From Cacajao melanocephalus (Eukaryota; Chordata; Mammalia; Primates; Pitheciidae), in contig CAUYLG010005299.1 in the NCBI GenBank assembly GCA_963573385.1, positions 1 to 64,000 on the forward strand: 64,000 bases of DNA, read 5' to 3'. This document shows positions 1 through 14,480 of this stretch, piece after piece. A program made the translations under genes and the position numbers. Position 1 is the first letter of the stretch. The number at the start of each line of letters is the position of its first letter. Below the pieces are notes generated by a model. That model had not been told where the DNA came from and made no database searches. It was given only the letters and a program-made list of their open reading frames with translations.

Positions 1-2640
1 TTGAAGGGCTCTTTGTGTCTCTATCTCCTTCAGTTCTGCTCTGATCTTAGTTATTTCTTATCTTCTACTAGCTTTGAATTTGTTTGCTTGGCTTCTCTAG
101 TTCTTTTAATTGTGATGTTAGAGTGTCAATTTTAGATCTCCGCCACTTTCTCCTGTGGGCATTTAGTGCTATAAATTTCCCACTAAACACTGTGTTAGCT
201 GTCTCCCAGAGATTCTGGTATGTTGCGTCTTTGTTCTCATTGGTTTCAAAGAACTTATTTATTTCTGTCTTAATTTTGTTATTTACCCAGTAGTCATTCA
301 GGAGCAGGTTGTTCAGTTTCCATGTAGTTGTGTGGTTTTGAGTGAGTTTCTTAATCCTGAGTTCTAATTTGATTACACTGTGGACTGACAGACTGTTATG
401 ATTTCCATTCTTTTGCATTTGCTGAGGAGTGTTTTACTTCCAATTATGTGGTCAATTTTAGATTAAGTATGATGTGGTGCTGAGAAGAATGTATATTCTA
501 TTGATTTGCAGTGCAGAGTTCTGTAGATCCCTATTGGTCCAGAGCTGAGTTCAAGTCCTGAATATCCTTGTTAATTTTTCTGTCTCATTGATCTAATATT
601 GACAATGGGTGTTAAAGTCTCCCATTATTATTGTATGGGAGTCTAAGTCTCTTTGTACATCTCTAAGAACTTGCTTTATGACTCTGGATACTCCTGTATT
701 GGGTACATATATATTTAGGATAGTTAGCTCTTATTGTTGCATTTATCCCTTTACCATTATGTAATGCCCTTCTTTGTCTTTTTTTTAATCTTTGTTGGTT
801 TAAAGTCAGTTTTATCAGAGACTAGGATTGTAACCCCTGCTTTTTTTTTTTTTCTTTCCATTTGCTTGGTAAATCTTCCTCTATCCCTCTATTTTGAGCC
901 TATGTGTGTCTTTGCATGAGATGGGTCTCCTGAATACAGCACACCAATGAGTCTTGACTATCCAATTTTCCAGTCTGTGTCATTTAATTGGGGCATTTGG
1001 CCCATTTACATTTAAGATTAATATTGTTATGTGTGAATTTGATCCTGTCATTATGATGCTAGCTGGTTATTTTGCCCTTTAGCTGATGCAGTTTCTTTAT
1101 AGTGTAAATGGTCTCTACCATTTCGTATGTTTTTGCAGTGACTGGTACAGTTTTTCCTTTCCATATTTAGCGCTTCCTTCAGGAAGGAAGGAAGTCCTGG
1201 TGTGTAAGGTCTTCCTGGTGGTGACAAAATCTCTCAGCATTTGCCTGTCTGTAAAGAATTTTACTTCTCCTTTACTTATGAAGCTTAGTTTGGCTAGATA
1301 CAAAATTCTGGGTTGAAAATTCTTTTCTTTAAGAATGTTGAATATTGGCCCCCACTCTCTTCTGACTTCCAGGGTTTCTGCAGACAGAGCTGCAGTTATT
1401 CTGATGGGCTTCCCTTTCTGGGTAACCCAACCTTTCTCTCTGGCTGCCCTAAACATTTTTTCCTTCACTTCAACCTTGGTCAACCTGACAACTATGTGTC
1501 TTGGGGTTGTTCTTCTCGAGGAGTATGTCGTCTGTGGTGTTCTCTCTATTTCCTGAATTTGAATGTTGGCCTGTCTTGCTATGTTGGGGAAGATCTCCCG
1601 GATAATATCCTGAAGACTGTTTTTCAACTTGGTTCCATTCTCCCCATCACTTTCAGGTAGACCAATCAAATGTAGGTTTGGTCTTTCACATAGTCCCATA
1701 TTTTCTGGAGGCTTTGTTCATTCCTTTTCATTCTTTTTTCTCTAATCTTGTCTTCATGCTTTATTTCATTAAGTTGGTCTTCAATCTCTCATACCCTTTC
1801 TTCCGCTTGATCGATTTGGCTATTGATACTTGTGTATGCTCCACAAAGTTCTTGTGCTGTGTTTTTCAGTTCCATCAAGTCATTTATGTTCTTCTCTAAA
1901 CTGGTTATTCTAGTTATCAACTCCTCTAACCTTTTTTCAAGGTTCTTACCTTCCTTGCATTGGGTTAGAACATGCTCCTTTAGCTCCAAAGGAGTCTGTT
2001 ATTACCCATCTTCTGAAGTCTACCTGTCCATTCATGAAACTCATTATCCATCCAGTTTTTGTTCCCTTGCTAGCGAGGAGTTACAATCCTTTGGAGAAGA
2101 GGTGTTCTGGTTTTTGGAATTTTCAGCCTTTTCATGCTGGTTTTCCCTCATCTTTGTGGATTTATCTACATTTGGTCTTTGATGTTGGTGACCTTCAAAT
2201 GGGATTTCTGTGTGGACATCCTTTTTGTTCACGTTGATGCTATTCCTTTGTTTGTTAGTTTTCCTTCTAACAGTCAGGCCCCTCTGCCACAGGTCTGCTG
2301 GAGTTTGCTGGAGGTCCACTCCAGACCCTATTTGCCTGGGTATCACCAGTGGAGGCTGCAGAACAGCAAAGATTGCTGCCTGTTGCTTCTTCTGGAAGCT
2401 TCATCCAAGAAGGGCACCCACCAGATGTCTGCCGGAGCTGTCCTGTATGAGGTGTCTGTCAACCCCTACTGGGAGAATTCATGTCTCTGAGCTTATGCCT
2501 GTTGTTCTCAAATCCCTCTCAGCTACCATCTGAAGCTGCTATCTAAAGCAATGCTCTATCTGTTACCTCCAACATCCTATGGGACAACTGCTGATCTCTT
2601 CTGCTGCTAAGAACTTTCCTCTAGCCACCGTGACTCTGGA
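1..2640 (-). mobile_element. L1 LINE, primate-age, cut by window edge
   Basis: The minus strand reads as the 5' part of an L1: a 5' UTR segment (about 2640-2110), ORF1 (about 2110-1115) and the start of ORF2 (ATG complement near 1051, running off the window at 1). ORF1 pieces show the coiled-coil region (1989-1789) and the RNA-binding C-terminal part (1699-1115), split by frameshifts. The ORF2 piece at 418-68 matches the stretch after the endonuclease domain. ORF2 is broken by stops and frame changes, so the copy is dead. The ORF1 N-terminus resembles older L1PA or L1PB types rather than L1HS; that subfamily call is from memory. The 5' boundary near 2640 is approximate. The element lies in SLAIN1 intron 1, in the same orientation as the gene. 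Confidence 0.9.
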
Positions 2641-3832
2641 TTCCAGATACTCCCATTTACTTTTTTGTTTGTTTGTTTTGATAGAGTCCTTTTTTTGTTT
2701 GCAGGGGAACACCACAGGAAGGTGTCTTCAATTTCTTAGGGCCTATGTGATACAAGTATTTCATTTGTCCACACAGCCTCACAGCATATTCAAAAGTAGT
2801 GTTCATTCTACAAGCACATTCAGTTTCTACATGACCCACTATGCCATGTTCACTTATGTAGATTTCTCTTTCATACTCCATAGTCCAATTCTTATTGTCT
2901 GGTACCATATCTCATTCCCACCTTGCATTTCATAGAAGGTAGGGATGATCATGGCACTGAAAGCAGTGAATTCAGTTGAAAGTCTACCAAAGGAACCACT
3001 GGAATCTCAAATCCCCTCCCATAGAGCCTGTTCTACCACTGCCCCTTCTTCATCTCAACCTGAGACCAAAGACTTTGCTATGTGAATAAGCTGATCCAGA
3101 GAAGCCCTGACTTCAGGCACACCAAACTTAGCTGATGGAGAAATGAGCTACCTTACTTAACCAAAGATTAAATGGAAGTCAACATGCTGACTAGTTACAA
3201 TTCTGGTCCCATTTCTCTCTTTATATTCCTAGAAGTGACTGCCTTGCTTACATCTCCTAGGAGTATAGAAGGTTTATGTCTAGAGAAAGAGATTAACCTA
3301 AGAGAAGACCAAGAGATACTTGAATGTGGGCTGGCTACCCATCCAATCACTAGTAAGCTGCACCAAGGAGCGCCGTCCATGGAGAGCGTTAGATCTGCTT
3401 TAATACCTCATTTGAGTATGAACAGACAACCAGTGACACCAAATATGTAAAACATTCCTTTTACGTGAAACACTGAGACTAAAAGTACAGGGAGTAAAAA
3501 GAACCAAAGAGAAAAACACAGAGAACAGATGAAAATTCCAAGACAAGTTTAATTTATTTCACCTAAGAGAAAATCTTACATTCACACACACATGCAAGCA
3601 CACACACAGAGAAATTAAAAAAAACAGTTTCTTCATGCTTGGAAAATGAGACTATCACAGCAAAAACAAAAGAGTCAAAAAATGAGTTTGAAATAACAAG
3701 TTGAAAAAGTCTCCTGAAAACAAAATAAAGACAGATTAGCAGTGGGATAAGACAGATAAGAAAATCAAGTGATTAAACCAAAGGGAATGACCTACATCTG
3801 TTTGTTACAAGTTCTTAAAAAAAGAAACTGGA

Positions 3833-3840
<8 letters not shown>
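2640..3840. other. Intronic sequence, unassigned
   Basis: No gene is visible here. The reading frames at 2579-2935 and 3172-3450 lack any recognisable domain, and their junctions with the L1 suggest chance. The stretch ends in a poly-A run of over 20 bases near 3841. Confidence 0.5.
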
Positions 3841-3864
<24 letters not shown>

Positions 3865-3879
3865 GCAAGAACATTTCCA

Positions 3880-4480
3880 AACTGGAAGCTAGGTCACGCA
3901 ATTCTAGGGTGAAAGTGCGCACAAATGTCCAGCATACCAAATAAATAAAATAACCCATACCAAGGTACAACATGACATTTTAGAATACTAGAGATAAAGG
4001 AAGAAAAAGAAAAAGTCAAAAAGGATTAGATATCCACACACAATGCACTCAATAGCTAGAACATAACAGAAGCTAGAACAAACTGGAACAATGCCTTCAA
4101 ACATGAGGGAAAGTTTCACTTAGACTTTTATAGCCAGTCCAACTATGAATCTTATGTAAGGGTAGAAGGACATTTTCAAATATGCAGGATATCAAAGTGT
4201 ACCTCTCATGCAAGTCTCCTTTCTCAGAAAGCTACTAAAGGCTGTGCCCCACCTAAGAGAATAAATGAAATACAAAGGAAAAGGATTTAAGAAGTAGGGA
4301 ATCCACATTAACCAAGAAACTGAAAGAGTTCCCATGTCAATAGCAGTATGCATCCGGCCTAGGGGGAAAACAGTAAAAACTACAGCAATGAGATTAAGAG
4401 TTTCAGAGGGGATAGCACTACAGTGTAAATTTTAAAAAACAGATTAAGAGATTGCCAAATGTGTATGACCTTATTGAGGG
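3880..4480 (+). mobile_element. Ancient L1M/HAL1-like LINE remnant
   Basis: The segment around 4090-4260 (a run about a peptide-coding tail, 'cattttcaaatatgcagg', then a multiple-of-codon stretch ending in a purine-rich part) resembles the 3' portion of old mammalian L1M or HAL1 elements in plus orientation. It is heavily diverged and has no long open frame. Boundaries are rough, and the family name is from memory rather than a search. Confidence 0.45.
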
Positions 4481-5140
4481 ATTTTATGGCTCCTTTAGAG
4501 TGTTTAGGGAAATAATTTCTGATAGGTAATTAAAGAAAGCAAAGAGAGGAAAAGAAGGGTCATTACTAACTCTTGGAGGAACAAAGGGGTCAGAGAATAT
4601 ACATGTAACATGCAATTAACAGGACTCAGCTAAATTACAATCATAATGCAGACATTAAATATAAAGAAAAACCAGCATGTTCTTCAATGTACCCCAAAAC
4701 CTAAAATGCAATAAAAAAAAAAGAAAAGAAAATCATTATGAGAAAAGAAATATGGTAGGAGGATGAGAGGAAGAGAGCTAAGTTTTCATCTTCCATAATA
4801 AGTCCACAGATGTCTAAGATCAAAAAAATATTAAGACTGTTTAGAAAGAAAGAAAAAAGAAACAGCTAGAAGAGTATAAAGCAATGCCTATGTGAAGGAC
4901 TTAGCAGTAGGAGGGAGAAGAGGACTGCTTCCTGTAATAAGCCTCATGAGAGGAGTTTTAAAAACCACTTACATGTTATTTATTGCATTATTTTGATAAA
5001 ACTGTTGCAGTGCCACACAAATGTATGGCATTCAGACAGGAGTGATCATTTTCAGAATCAGTCTCCCAACAGTGGGCAGAGCAGCTTTCAGCGTAGTATT
5101 TCTATGACTTGGCCTCGAGCTGGATTTAAAGAAGAAAAAG

Positions 5141-5251
5141 CCCACAATAACCCTTAATGTTTCCAATGAAGTATGACAATTGTCTAGAAAAAAAAGTCTC
5201 ACTCTCAAAATATTTGATACTAAAGTCATGTTTTTTCAGATAATACAAAAA
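5141..5251 (+). repeat. Direct repeat, copy A (about 111 bp)
   Basis: This copy starts 'cccacaataacccttaatg' and ends at 'gataatacaaaaa'. It matches 5342-5456 over nearly its full length, with a handful of substitutions and short indels; the shared core includes 'tttccaatgaagtatgacaa'. The period is 201 bp. The flanks do not match. Confidence 0.9.
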
Positions 5252-5341
5252 GCTAGGCACAGAGATCATATAGCCAAAAACTCCTTGAGTACAACACAGC
5301 TCCAAAATTAGATAGGCAAGGAGACCAAAAACAATACAAAG

Positions 5342-5456
5342 CCCATGATAACCCTGAATGTTTCCAATGAAGTATGACAATTGTCTAGAAAACAAAGTCT
5401 CAGTTATCCTCAAAATATTTGGTTCTAAAGTCATCTTTTTGTAGATAATACAAAAA
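5342..5456 (+). repeat. Direct repeat, copy B (about 115 bp)
   Basis: Partner of 5141-5251. It starts 'cccatgataaccctgaatg' and carries a small extra insertion ('cagttat') relative to copy A. Neither copy resembles an interspersed repeat I know. The pair looks like a local duplication inside SLAIN1 intron 1. An AT/TATA-rich tract (about 5478-5525) follows directly. Confidence 0.9.
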
Positions 5457-5459
5457 CCA

Positions 5460-8400
5460 AATGATACAGCCATATATGTGTATGAATATATATACATACA
5501 CAAGTATATATTTTATATATGTATATTTTTAGACCTGCCACTGAAAAGTAATATGTGGCAATTTTCAGAGAAATAATTTTAAGAGGCTTCAATCACTGCA
5601 AGTTTTATTTTAAGGAAAGCTGAAACTTCAACACTAATAAGCACAATCAACAAATCTTTAGTTCTAACAGCGTTTGAGTCACTGGCACCTGCTAGGATCA
5701 AACTAGATAGCTGATACAATACTTAGTGCCAACAAGCTCTTAAAAGGATACATGAAGTTCAAGCTTCACTTATTAAACTGTCCTATAACAAACTTTCCCT
5801 CCACCCCCAACCCTGCCTTACCCAGTTAGAGCTAGACTACTTCAGCACCTCATTCAACATTTAAAAGTTAACCTATTTCAAACACACACGTCATACACTT
5901 CAGTCAACACCATTTGCTCCTGGAAAACATACATTTTCAATTAGCACTGTCAGAAAGGAAAGCACCCTCTGGTCTTTTCACTGAAAATCAATTATCCAAA
6001 AAACAGTTTAGGTGGTTTAATTTAGCTGTGCCATATGTATAGTACAAGGTGTTCAACAGCTTTGATGAAAAATTGGCAATGATGTTAGCCAGCTGTCTGG
6101 GGTCTTGGTATTACATGTGGAAGATGAATATCTAATTCATTAAATTTTCCTTAATTTGTACAAATCACCATTTTCCCTTCAATAATTAACAACTTTTCTA
6201 TTGTCTTTCACAGTTGGCAAAGCTTAAAATCCTTGCCACATCCTGTTTATATAGTCTCAATGTTCTGCTAATTGTCATTCTACTAAAATAAAGCCTCCTT
6301 ATATGGCTGTATTTTATATTGGCTGGCTTATTTTCATCGTGGCATTTTCTCATACAGAACCATCTTCCTGACAGAGGTGTGCAAGACCTAACTTACCTTC
6401 AGAGTACTATACTATCTTCAGTGCTTTTCCACCTGTTTCCTCCATTTTGCTTTCAAACAGTTTAGAGTTTTTCTAAGTTTGATCAAAATGCAAAAATACA
6501 TTTAATATTTCCACATGTGTAAAACTGAAACACATTTAATCAAAGCAAGTATTATAAGATATGATTTTATATTCTACTGCATTTCAGTTTTTTGAAATCC
6601 TGGTCAATCCACTAAATTGACTTTATAAACTCATTAATGAGTTACACAGCCAGCTCTGGAGGAAAAAAATATCAATGATGTAAACACTTCTGAATCTGGA
6701 CAAATAATCTGAATTTTAGCCTAAACTCTATCAGTAACTAGAAGAGCTTACATAAGCCATTTTGCCTCAGAGCTCCTGTCCCTCAACACTGAAATAAGAG
6801 AGCTGAAACAGGTCATAGGAAGGTCTAGCATGTAGTTAGCTAATGGCTCCCATTGCTACTTCAGACCAATCTGACTTGCTCTGTTTGGACTCTGGTGCTT
6901 CGCAGCCTGGTGACATTGGGACAGAAACGTGAATCTTAAAAACATTTCTTCCATAAAGATAGGAAAATCATCCAGTCACACTGTGTCCCATGTATGCATG
7001 GAGATTTTAGTCCCTTTGAAATTTTTATTTGCTCTTGATACTCAGACTTTTCCCTTTTCCCTTCTAGCCTGTGGCTTTCTGGAGAGCTAAGCCTATCAAA
7101 TTAGTAAGATAACTGAGGAATCAGTATAGCAGGATGAGAGTTTTACTATAGGGCCATAAGAGGACTTAAGAATTCAGGTTCTGGAATTACCATCAACTTT
7201 AACTTTCTGAGACACTTAATTCCAGCAGGACTGTGCTAAGATAATCAGGTAGTATTAAGGTAAAATTAAAGACTTAAAATTCAATTGAGATAAATATTCA
7301 AAGAAATAAGAAAATTATTTTGTCAAAGTTTTTCATCAAAATGGAAAGCAGAACACACCATTCTCTTTAAAGCTGTTTTTTTTTTAAAAAAAAAAGATAC
7401 TACTTACAGGTTAAATAATTATTCAGAAAAAATATCTCAAAAGCCTGGTTAATCGTTAACTAACGAACTATCATAAAGAAAATATTGGTTCTATTAGTCA
7501 CAATTTTCCTCATACACATAACTCTTAATCCAAATTTTGTTCAAGTTGTTAATAAAAATAGTGTATTCTAAAGTTTTATTAGAAAAGATATACTTACATA
7601 AAAGAATAGCTAAAATATTCAGCAATTAATCTACATTTGTAAACTTTCCTGAATTACGACATTTTAGCAGGAAGTACTATTCGAAGTAAATAAGCAAATA
7701 AATTTTGTTTAATCCATTAGGATGAAATCATAAAAAAAATGCACTGAAAGTTGTAGGTGATACAGTTAACAGTAACTTGTTCCTTAATACTGCTACTCTA
7801 ACAATGATGCCATTGTTACTGTGAGATGTGAAATCACATGAACAGACAAATGTCCAAGGTATGTTCAATGAAAGGCAAGTGTTAAAAAAAGCTGATGTGT
7901 ATAGGTTTGTATATTGATTTGCATAATTATGTTTTTTATCTTGAAGGATCTACAGAGTATTAACAGGGTGAATTCTGAGTCACGGTAATCAATTGGGAAC
8001 AAGAAAGAATTTTTGTGACCATGTTTTCGTTTTTTACAATGAACATGTAAAACTTCTGGTTTTAAAATTTTTTTTAAATAAGATACTATATACCTGCTCC
8101 AGTTGTTTCTTCATAAACACAGGAAATAAAAATAAGTTGCCATCCTGCAAACATATCAGGGTATCCAAATGAACAGCACTCTATTTGAGAGACCACATGA
8201 CAGAGATATTATAGTCTGCAGTGATAAAGGAACTTCAGAGTGCTCTGCAAGCATTAACAAGTAGGTTAAACTTGAAACATTAAACCCTGTTGATATTTTC
8301 TTCATCAATATGCCAGAGATTTGCAATACAAAAGATATCTTGATGCATAAAATGTAATAATAAAAAAATTCCTGTAAATCAGGTAACTTTAAAATGTTTA

Positions 8401-9830
8401 AGTCCATCCCACTAAGATTAATGAACCCTCCTTGCTTTTTCCACCTGGAATTCTAATCCCATGCTTGTTTTCAGGAAGATTCTCTGCCATTTGTCTCTAG
8501 AAACATTTGTAAAGCATCAAGGCTTTGATTTATTCACCTACATTCTTGTTGAATGAAATAGAACCTGCTTCAATTTAGTTTGCTTCAAACCATCTGAAGA
8601 GCTAATATACTAAAACCACTAAGTAGGTGATTTCTGTTAAAGCTGATTATTTCAATGCTATTTGGACAAAATTAAACTATAAAAAGAAAGCCTAGATATC
8701 AATATACTAGCAATAGTAGGAGGCTAACTAAATATGATAAAAGTCCATTCAAAAGAAGAAAAGTTATTAATATATTAGATTATGAATCTAATACTTACAA
8801 TCAATATCACAATTTTAAAGTGCAAATACTTTAAGCATAAAACTGATCCCACGTATCTCCCCATCAAAAATACAAACAAGTTTCCTTCCACTGTTTACAT
8901 ACATACCATCAGAAAAGGCTAAGTAGGAACTAAATCAACCTAAACTAATTCGAAAGTGGCATAAGGGCTGAGTTATTAGTGAAATCTAAAGAACATCATG
9001 AAAGCATTTCCTAGTACCACAGTCAGGCTGAAACAGATTACAACACACCCTGGGCTTTATAGAAATAAGGGTCCAGCTTTGAAATAAAGCCTTAAAGTTC
9101 CAGAAAGTGATGAGTTGATTTTTTTACACCTTGAGCTACCTGCACAGCTGCCAAAAATTAATAAGGTGGATGATGAATACACCTCTAAAAGGCTTATTAT
9201 AGCTCCATATATTTTGAGTATTGAATCAAACCAATTAACTAATGTACTTTATAGTTAGAGCTCTCACATGATAAGAGTGTAAGGGAAAAAGAACACTGCA
9301 GTTCCCAAGAAGAAACCAGTAAGGATCTCCATTTCCCATTCCCTTCCATGCAATCATGCAACAGAGACACAAATGAAATGTAATGAAAACCCAGCCTGGA
9401 AAAACAGAAAGGGTCCCATATAAAAAGGACCTAAAGTAAAGGAAGACTACAACTATTCTTCACGCCTCTGCAATGTAGAGGTGAATGCTGCTCATTTTCC
9501 TTGCAGGAACCCAAATTCTACCTTATCTGAAACATATCCCATATGTCTGGTGTCCACAGAAAACGGGAACTAACCAAAAGAAATCAGTCATGAAATGACT
9601 ATTACCCCATGAGCAAGCAGCAAGAAAAATACATCATAAGGGAATTGGATGCCTCCCCCTAAAGTTACTCATTCATGGAAAGTAGACAGTGTTAACCAGA
9701 TGTCAACAGAACAAATGCTGTCAGTCTCAAGTTTTCGGATACCAAACTAAAAAAGTTTCTAAGAAATAAGAAAATAAGGCTTCTCTAATCTCGCTTTTAC
9801 TTCTTCAGTTTAATTTTAAAAATAGAAACC
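5460..9830. other. AT-rich intronic sequence, nothing recognised
   Basis: I see no exon with matching splice sites and frame, no clear Alu or L1, and no RNA gene. Short poly-A and poly-T runs (for example near 7377-7396) are the only simple repeats. Confidence 0.5.
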
Positions 9831-10517
9831 AATGAACTGTCTTGGTAAAAAAGTGCCTTCCACCTGTTCCTTCCACTCTGTGAAAAGTACTCTTTATTGG
9901 CACTATTATTTATGGGAAAGCGAGGGAGGTCACCCTATTTTAAAAATCAAGCCAGCCTCTGAAAATAAGATTTCAATGAAAATGCGGCGCAAAAGGGCAC
10001 ACTACTGCAAAAATCAAACTGCAAGACCGAACCTCTCTCTAAAGAGATCCATCATTACGCGGCTTCCGATGCCACCAGAGGAGGAAGAGCATGCAAATCC
10101 CGTCCAGCGTTCGTTTAAAAGGAAAGAACAGTAACAGTCGCAGAGGTCAACCCCTACCATCCCCCGTCACCCCCCGAAAAAAAAACTGGGGAAAAGAGCA
10201 GCACTGAGCAACAAGACAAGATGACATGGATTTTGCACTTAATGCTAACGCGGAGCTTGGGACCCAACAATCTGCAAACAGAAGAACCCAAGGCAGATGG
10301 GGGGGCCGGTTCATCTGCAGTCGAAGCGATTAGAAAACAGGTTTCTGCCTTCATGAGAAGCCTCATCGTGGGAAGTGTCACCGCCTGGCTCGACACCTGC
10401 TGGGTCAGCCCCAGCCTCTGGGAACCGCGGGGAGTTACTCCGGCGGCCGCAAGGGGACCCTCGTTTGTCCCCCGCCCCCACGCCCGGGCGCCCGCAGCCT
10501 CTGAGGCCACAGTCTCA

Positions 10518-11400
<883 letters not shown>

Positions 11401-11559
11401 GCTCCGGGTTTTAGCCGCGGCCCCGGGGCGGGGCGGGGCGAGGGAGCCGAGGGGGCGGGGCAGGGGGAGGAGAACCGTGGGGAAGCCCACCCAGTGGGCG
11501 GGGCCGGCAGCGCGGGCAGTGGCCGGGGAGCCGCACCCACCCTCGCTACCTAATCCCAG

Positions 11560-12080
11560 GTGCCTGATTAGACTTGGTCTGAACCTTCGGGCCACAGGCA
11601 CCTCCTCCGGCCGCAGCTGGGACTGCAAACTGCGCGAGGCTCTGAGCCAGGTGCCGGGGTAGGGGGTTCCCAAAGAAGCAGCTGCAGGTGCTGGTCCTCG
11701 AGGAGTACACCCTGGGCTCGCTGGTTCGCTCCCTTCCCAGAACTCTGTTAGGCTCCATGATAGCACTGAATACCCACTGGCTAACGAAACCTATAGAAAA
11801 CTCAAAGGCTGGAGATCGTTATTCTAAAAACCGAAAAGTAAATACGGGGAACAGAAGGGCTTTGGGACGACGCCACTCATGTACTAATTGCTAATAGAGA
11901 AACAAAATGGTGGGAGAAAAGAGGCCGAGGAGAAAGAAATCCCCCTCTCTAAGAGGGAGAGTGGTCAGCTGCTAAGGAGACAAGGGTTCACTTAAGTATT
12001 TATTCTAAAATAGTCAGATTTGAGCTGTTACCACCATTGTTTGCCACAGTAAAAGAAGAATTGCTTTTTTTTTTCATACT
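11560..12080. other. Upstream flank of SLAIN1, no gene seen
   Basis: The CpG density falls off quickly. A 68-codon plus-strand frame at 11688-11894 has no similarity I recognise. A divergent noncoding transcript from the island is possible but not visible in the sequence. Confidence 0.5.
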
Positions 12081-12190
12081 ATGTATATTCACTCATTCTC
12101 CACACAAAAGATCTTTGAGCACCTACTCTGTGCCAGGAACCATTCTAAGAGCTCGTGGGTGATGCGGGCAGTGAGTGCAACAGGCAAAAA
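12080..12190 (+). repeat. L2 LINE fragment
   Basis: The string 'gagcacctactctgtgccag' followed by 'gaaccattctaagagct' is the familiar 3' region of an L2 element, diverged. Confidence 0.65.
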
Positions 12191-14060
12191 TGGTTCTGAG
12201 GAGAAATATGAATAAAATTGTATAGCGCTCCCTCTGTTAAATAATTTATGAGCTATTAAAGTCAGACTTGCGCGGGGAAAAGCAGAAAACAGAAAACCTC
12301 AGAATTCTACCCAATACCCTTTAATCTCACCTGCTAACCTGCTGTTTCTTACCACTTGGAAACCATGAGTAAATTTTCTTTTTATTTTTTAAAAGCCTTT
12401 AAGCAGAAGAATTGACTCAAGTTTTGTTCCGTGAATACTGACTTAGCATTTTGAGTGTTTAACATAGTCGGAGAAAAACCTGAGATTGTATTATGAGAAA
12501 AATCGACACCACTGGTTTTGATCCTCAGATGATATACTATCTAGTGAAGGTCCTTGCTAGGGACTTTACATACCAATCTTTGTGACAGTGTGACAATAAA
12601 CCTCATTTCTCTGGAACTGCTAACACATTGTATCTATTGGTTTTAGATATGGTTTTGTGTCTTCCTGCTCAGAAACACTTGTATCTTCTCAGTTGTTAAT
12701 CTACATCTCTAGTCTGTGCGCAGGGAGGGTGTTCTGCATTTAACATGCTTGGTGAGAGCTTCCATAAATTAGATAAATGTGTGTGATGACTACCCTTAAT
12801 CTTCCCTGTGTCCCAGCTTGCAAGCCCACCATCTAACCACCTGTATCACCCATCCCTTTTCCAAGTTTCGGTCTATCTTTACGATTTTTTTGGTTATCAC
12901 CAAAACGTGGAGAAGTGGAATAATACTACTGAAAGTCCTAAGTAAAGAATCTATTGAAGGATTTTTTCCCCGCATGCTCAGTGGCAGATGCGGGTAGCAG
13001 TATCCCTGAAACACAAAGAAAGGGAGACGACAGACACAATGAGAACAAAGAGCTGCTGGGTCCCACACTAGCAAAAGAAATTGGGAATAGGCATATAATA
13101 GTGAAGACAAGAATTAAGATGTAAAGAAAGGCAGTCATTTTACTGCACAATTTATATACACTCTAAAGAAGAAGAAAAACAGCCCTCTCCTCCTTCATTT
13201 ACCCAATATGGTCTATATACATCCAACAATCAGTAGTCAAGATTTAGAACTCTGTTTTCTAAATAATAATTTTCATAAAAAATCTTTGTTCTTTAAAAAG
13301 AAAGCATGCATTGAAATTTAGACATAGAAAAGAGATGAAACATTGTTTTACAATTCTAGTCTGCATTGTTCTTCTCAAAAGATAAATTTGCCCTTTTCCT
13401 ACCTGTTTTAAAAGTGTGAAATTATTCAAGTCCAAAGAAATTTTAAATCATGTTTTTGCTTTCTCTTAATGCCCCTCTCCTTTCCCCTTCTGTGAATTGC
13501 ATATGTACACACACTAGAGACACTCAAAATGCACACTGATTTCAAGTTGGTATCCCCAGGATGCCAGTCTCTTTAACATATAATTAAAGAGGTTGATGGT
13601 GTCAAGGTTTTAATTAAGCAGTCTTGATTTTTTTATTTTGATGCAAATTAGTAAGCTCTGTGTTTTGAAAGAAATTGCATGCTGTAGTTTCTCCATTGTA
13701 ATTTTTTTATTTTAAATGTGTAGGTGATTTCAGAGGTCTACAAAGAAGATATGAAAAATGAAAGTGCATGTCTCATTTAGAAGTTTATGCTTTAAGCATA
13801 CATTTGATACACCATAAGGTAATGTGAAACATCCACGTCACACATTCAAAACTGGATAAAGAAATGCATATTTCTCTCTATTCATTACACTTCAGAAATA
13901 CCATCTTTAGTGAATTTTAAGAGATAATATCAACTTATTTTAATTTGTATTTTTCACATATATTTCTAATAGTATCTATGAACAATAAATAGACCCAGCA
14001 AGGGAATCACAAAAGCAGCATAGATTCTTCTTGAGTATATAAAAATAATTATCCAAGGAA
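12190..14060. other. Intergenic, AT-rich, nothing recognised
   Basis: No exon, RNA gene or clear interspersed repeat is visible. Minus-strand frames at 12796-13150 carry no recognisable domain. Confidence 0.5.
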
Positions 14061-14069
14061 ATCTAGAAA

Positions 14070-14145
14070 CAGAATGTTACTATCCCAGTTTTACAGATGA
14101 GCTTCCAAGGTTATGTTACTTGCCCAAGTTCATTCATGAAAATGA
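14070..14145 (+). repeat. MIR fragment
   Basis: The core 'cagttttacagatgagc', followed by a stretch like 'ttacttgcccaagttca', is typical of MIR elements. Confidence 0.6.
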
Positions 14146-14480
14146 TGATTCTTAGCAGTTGCTAGTGGGCCAGAGTAAAATTTCTCCTAGAGTAAGATTC
14201 ATATGTTTAAATTTTGCAATCAGTGCAGGTGACATACCCTCATATGAGCACTACATTAATTCAAGTTCATAGATCCAATTATTGCAAGAAAAGAAAATCA
14301 CCGAATGTGTTAAAATAAGATCAAAGATCCCCAACTGTGTTTTCAAGTTGATTTGAACCACAATGTTTGAGTGATTCTTATGCCTCTTAATGGAGATTCC
14401 TGTTATACATACAGAATGACTTGAACACTGCAGGTTTCATTGCCTAGCACAGTGTCTAGCACATGGCAAAAAAATACTCC

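Noticed and set aside
5032..5503. Two minus-strand frames sharing sequence, as a possible small gene family
   Set aside because: The similarity comes from the direct repeat at 5141/5342; no splice sites or known domain.
10091..10098. Octamer atgcaaat near SLAIN1 exon 1
   Set aside because: An 8-base match is expected by chance at this scale; no paired sites nearby.
9832..10134. 100-codon plus-strand frame
   Set aside because: Lies in SLAIN1 intron 1 antisense to the gene, with composition typical of chance and no recognisable motif.
11688..11894. 68-codon plus-strand frame next to the SLAIN1 promoter
   Set aside because: No domain, no splice context and no similarity that I recognise.
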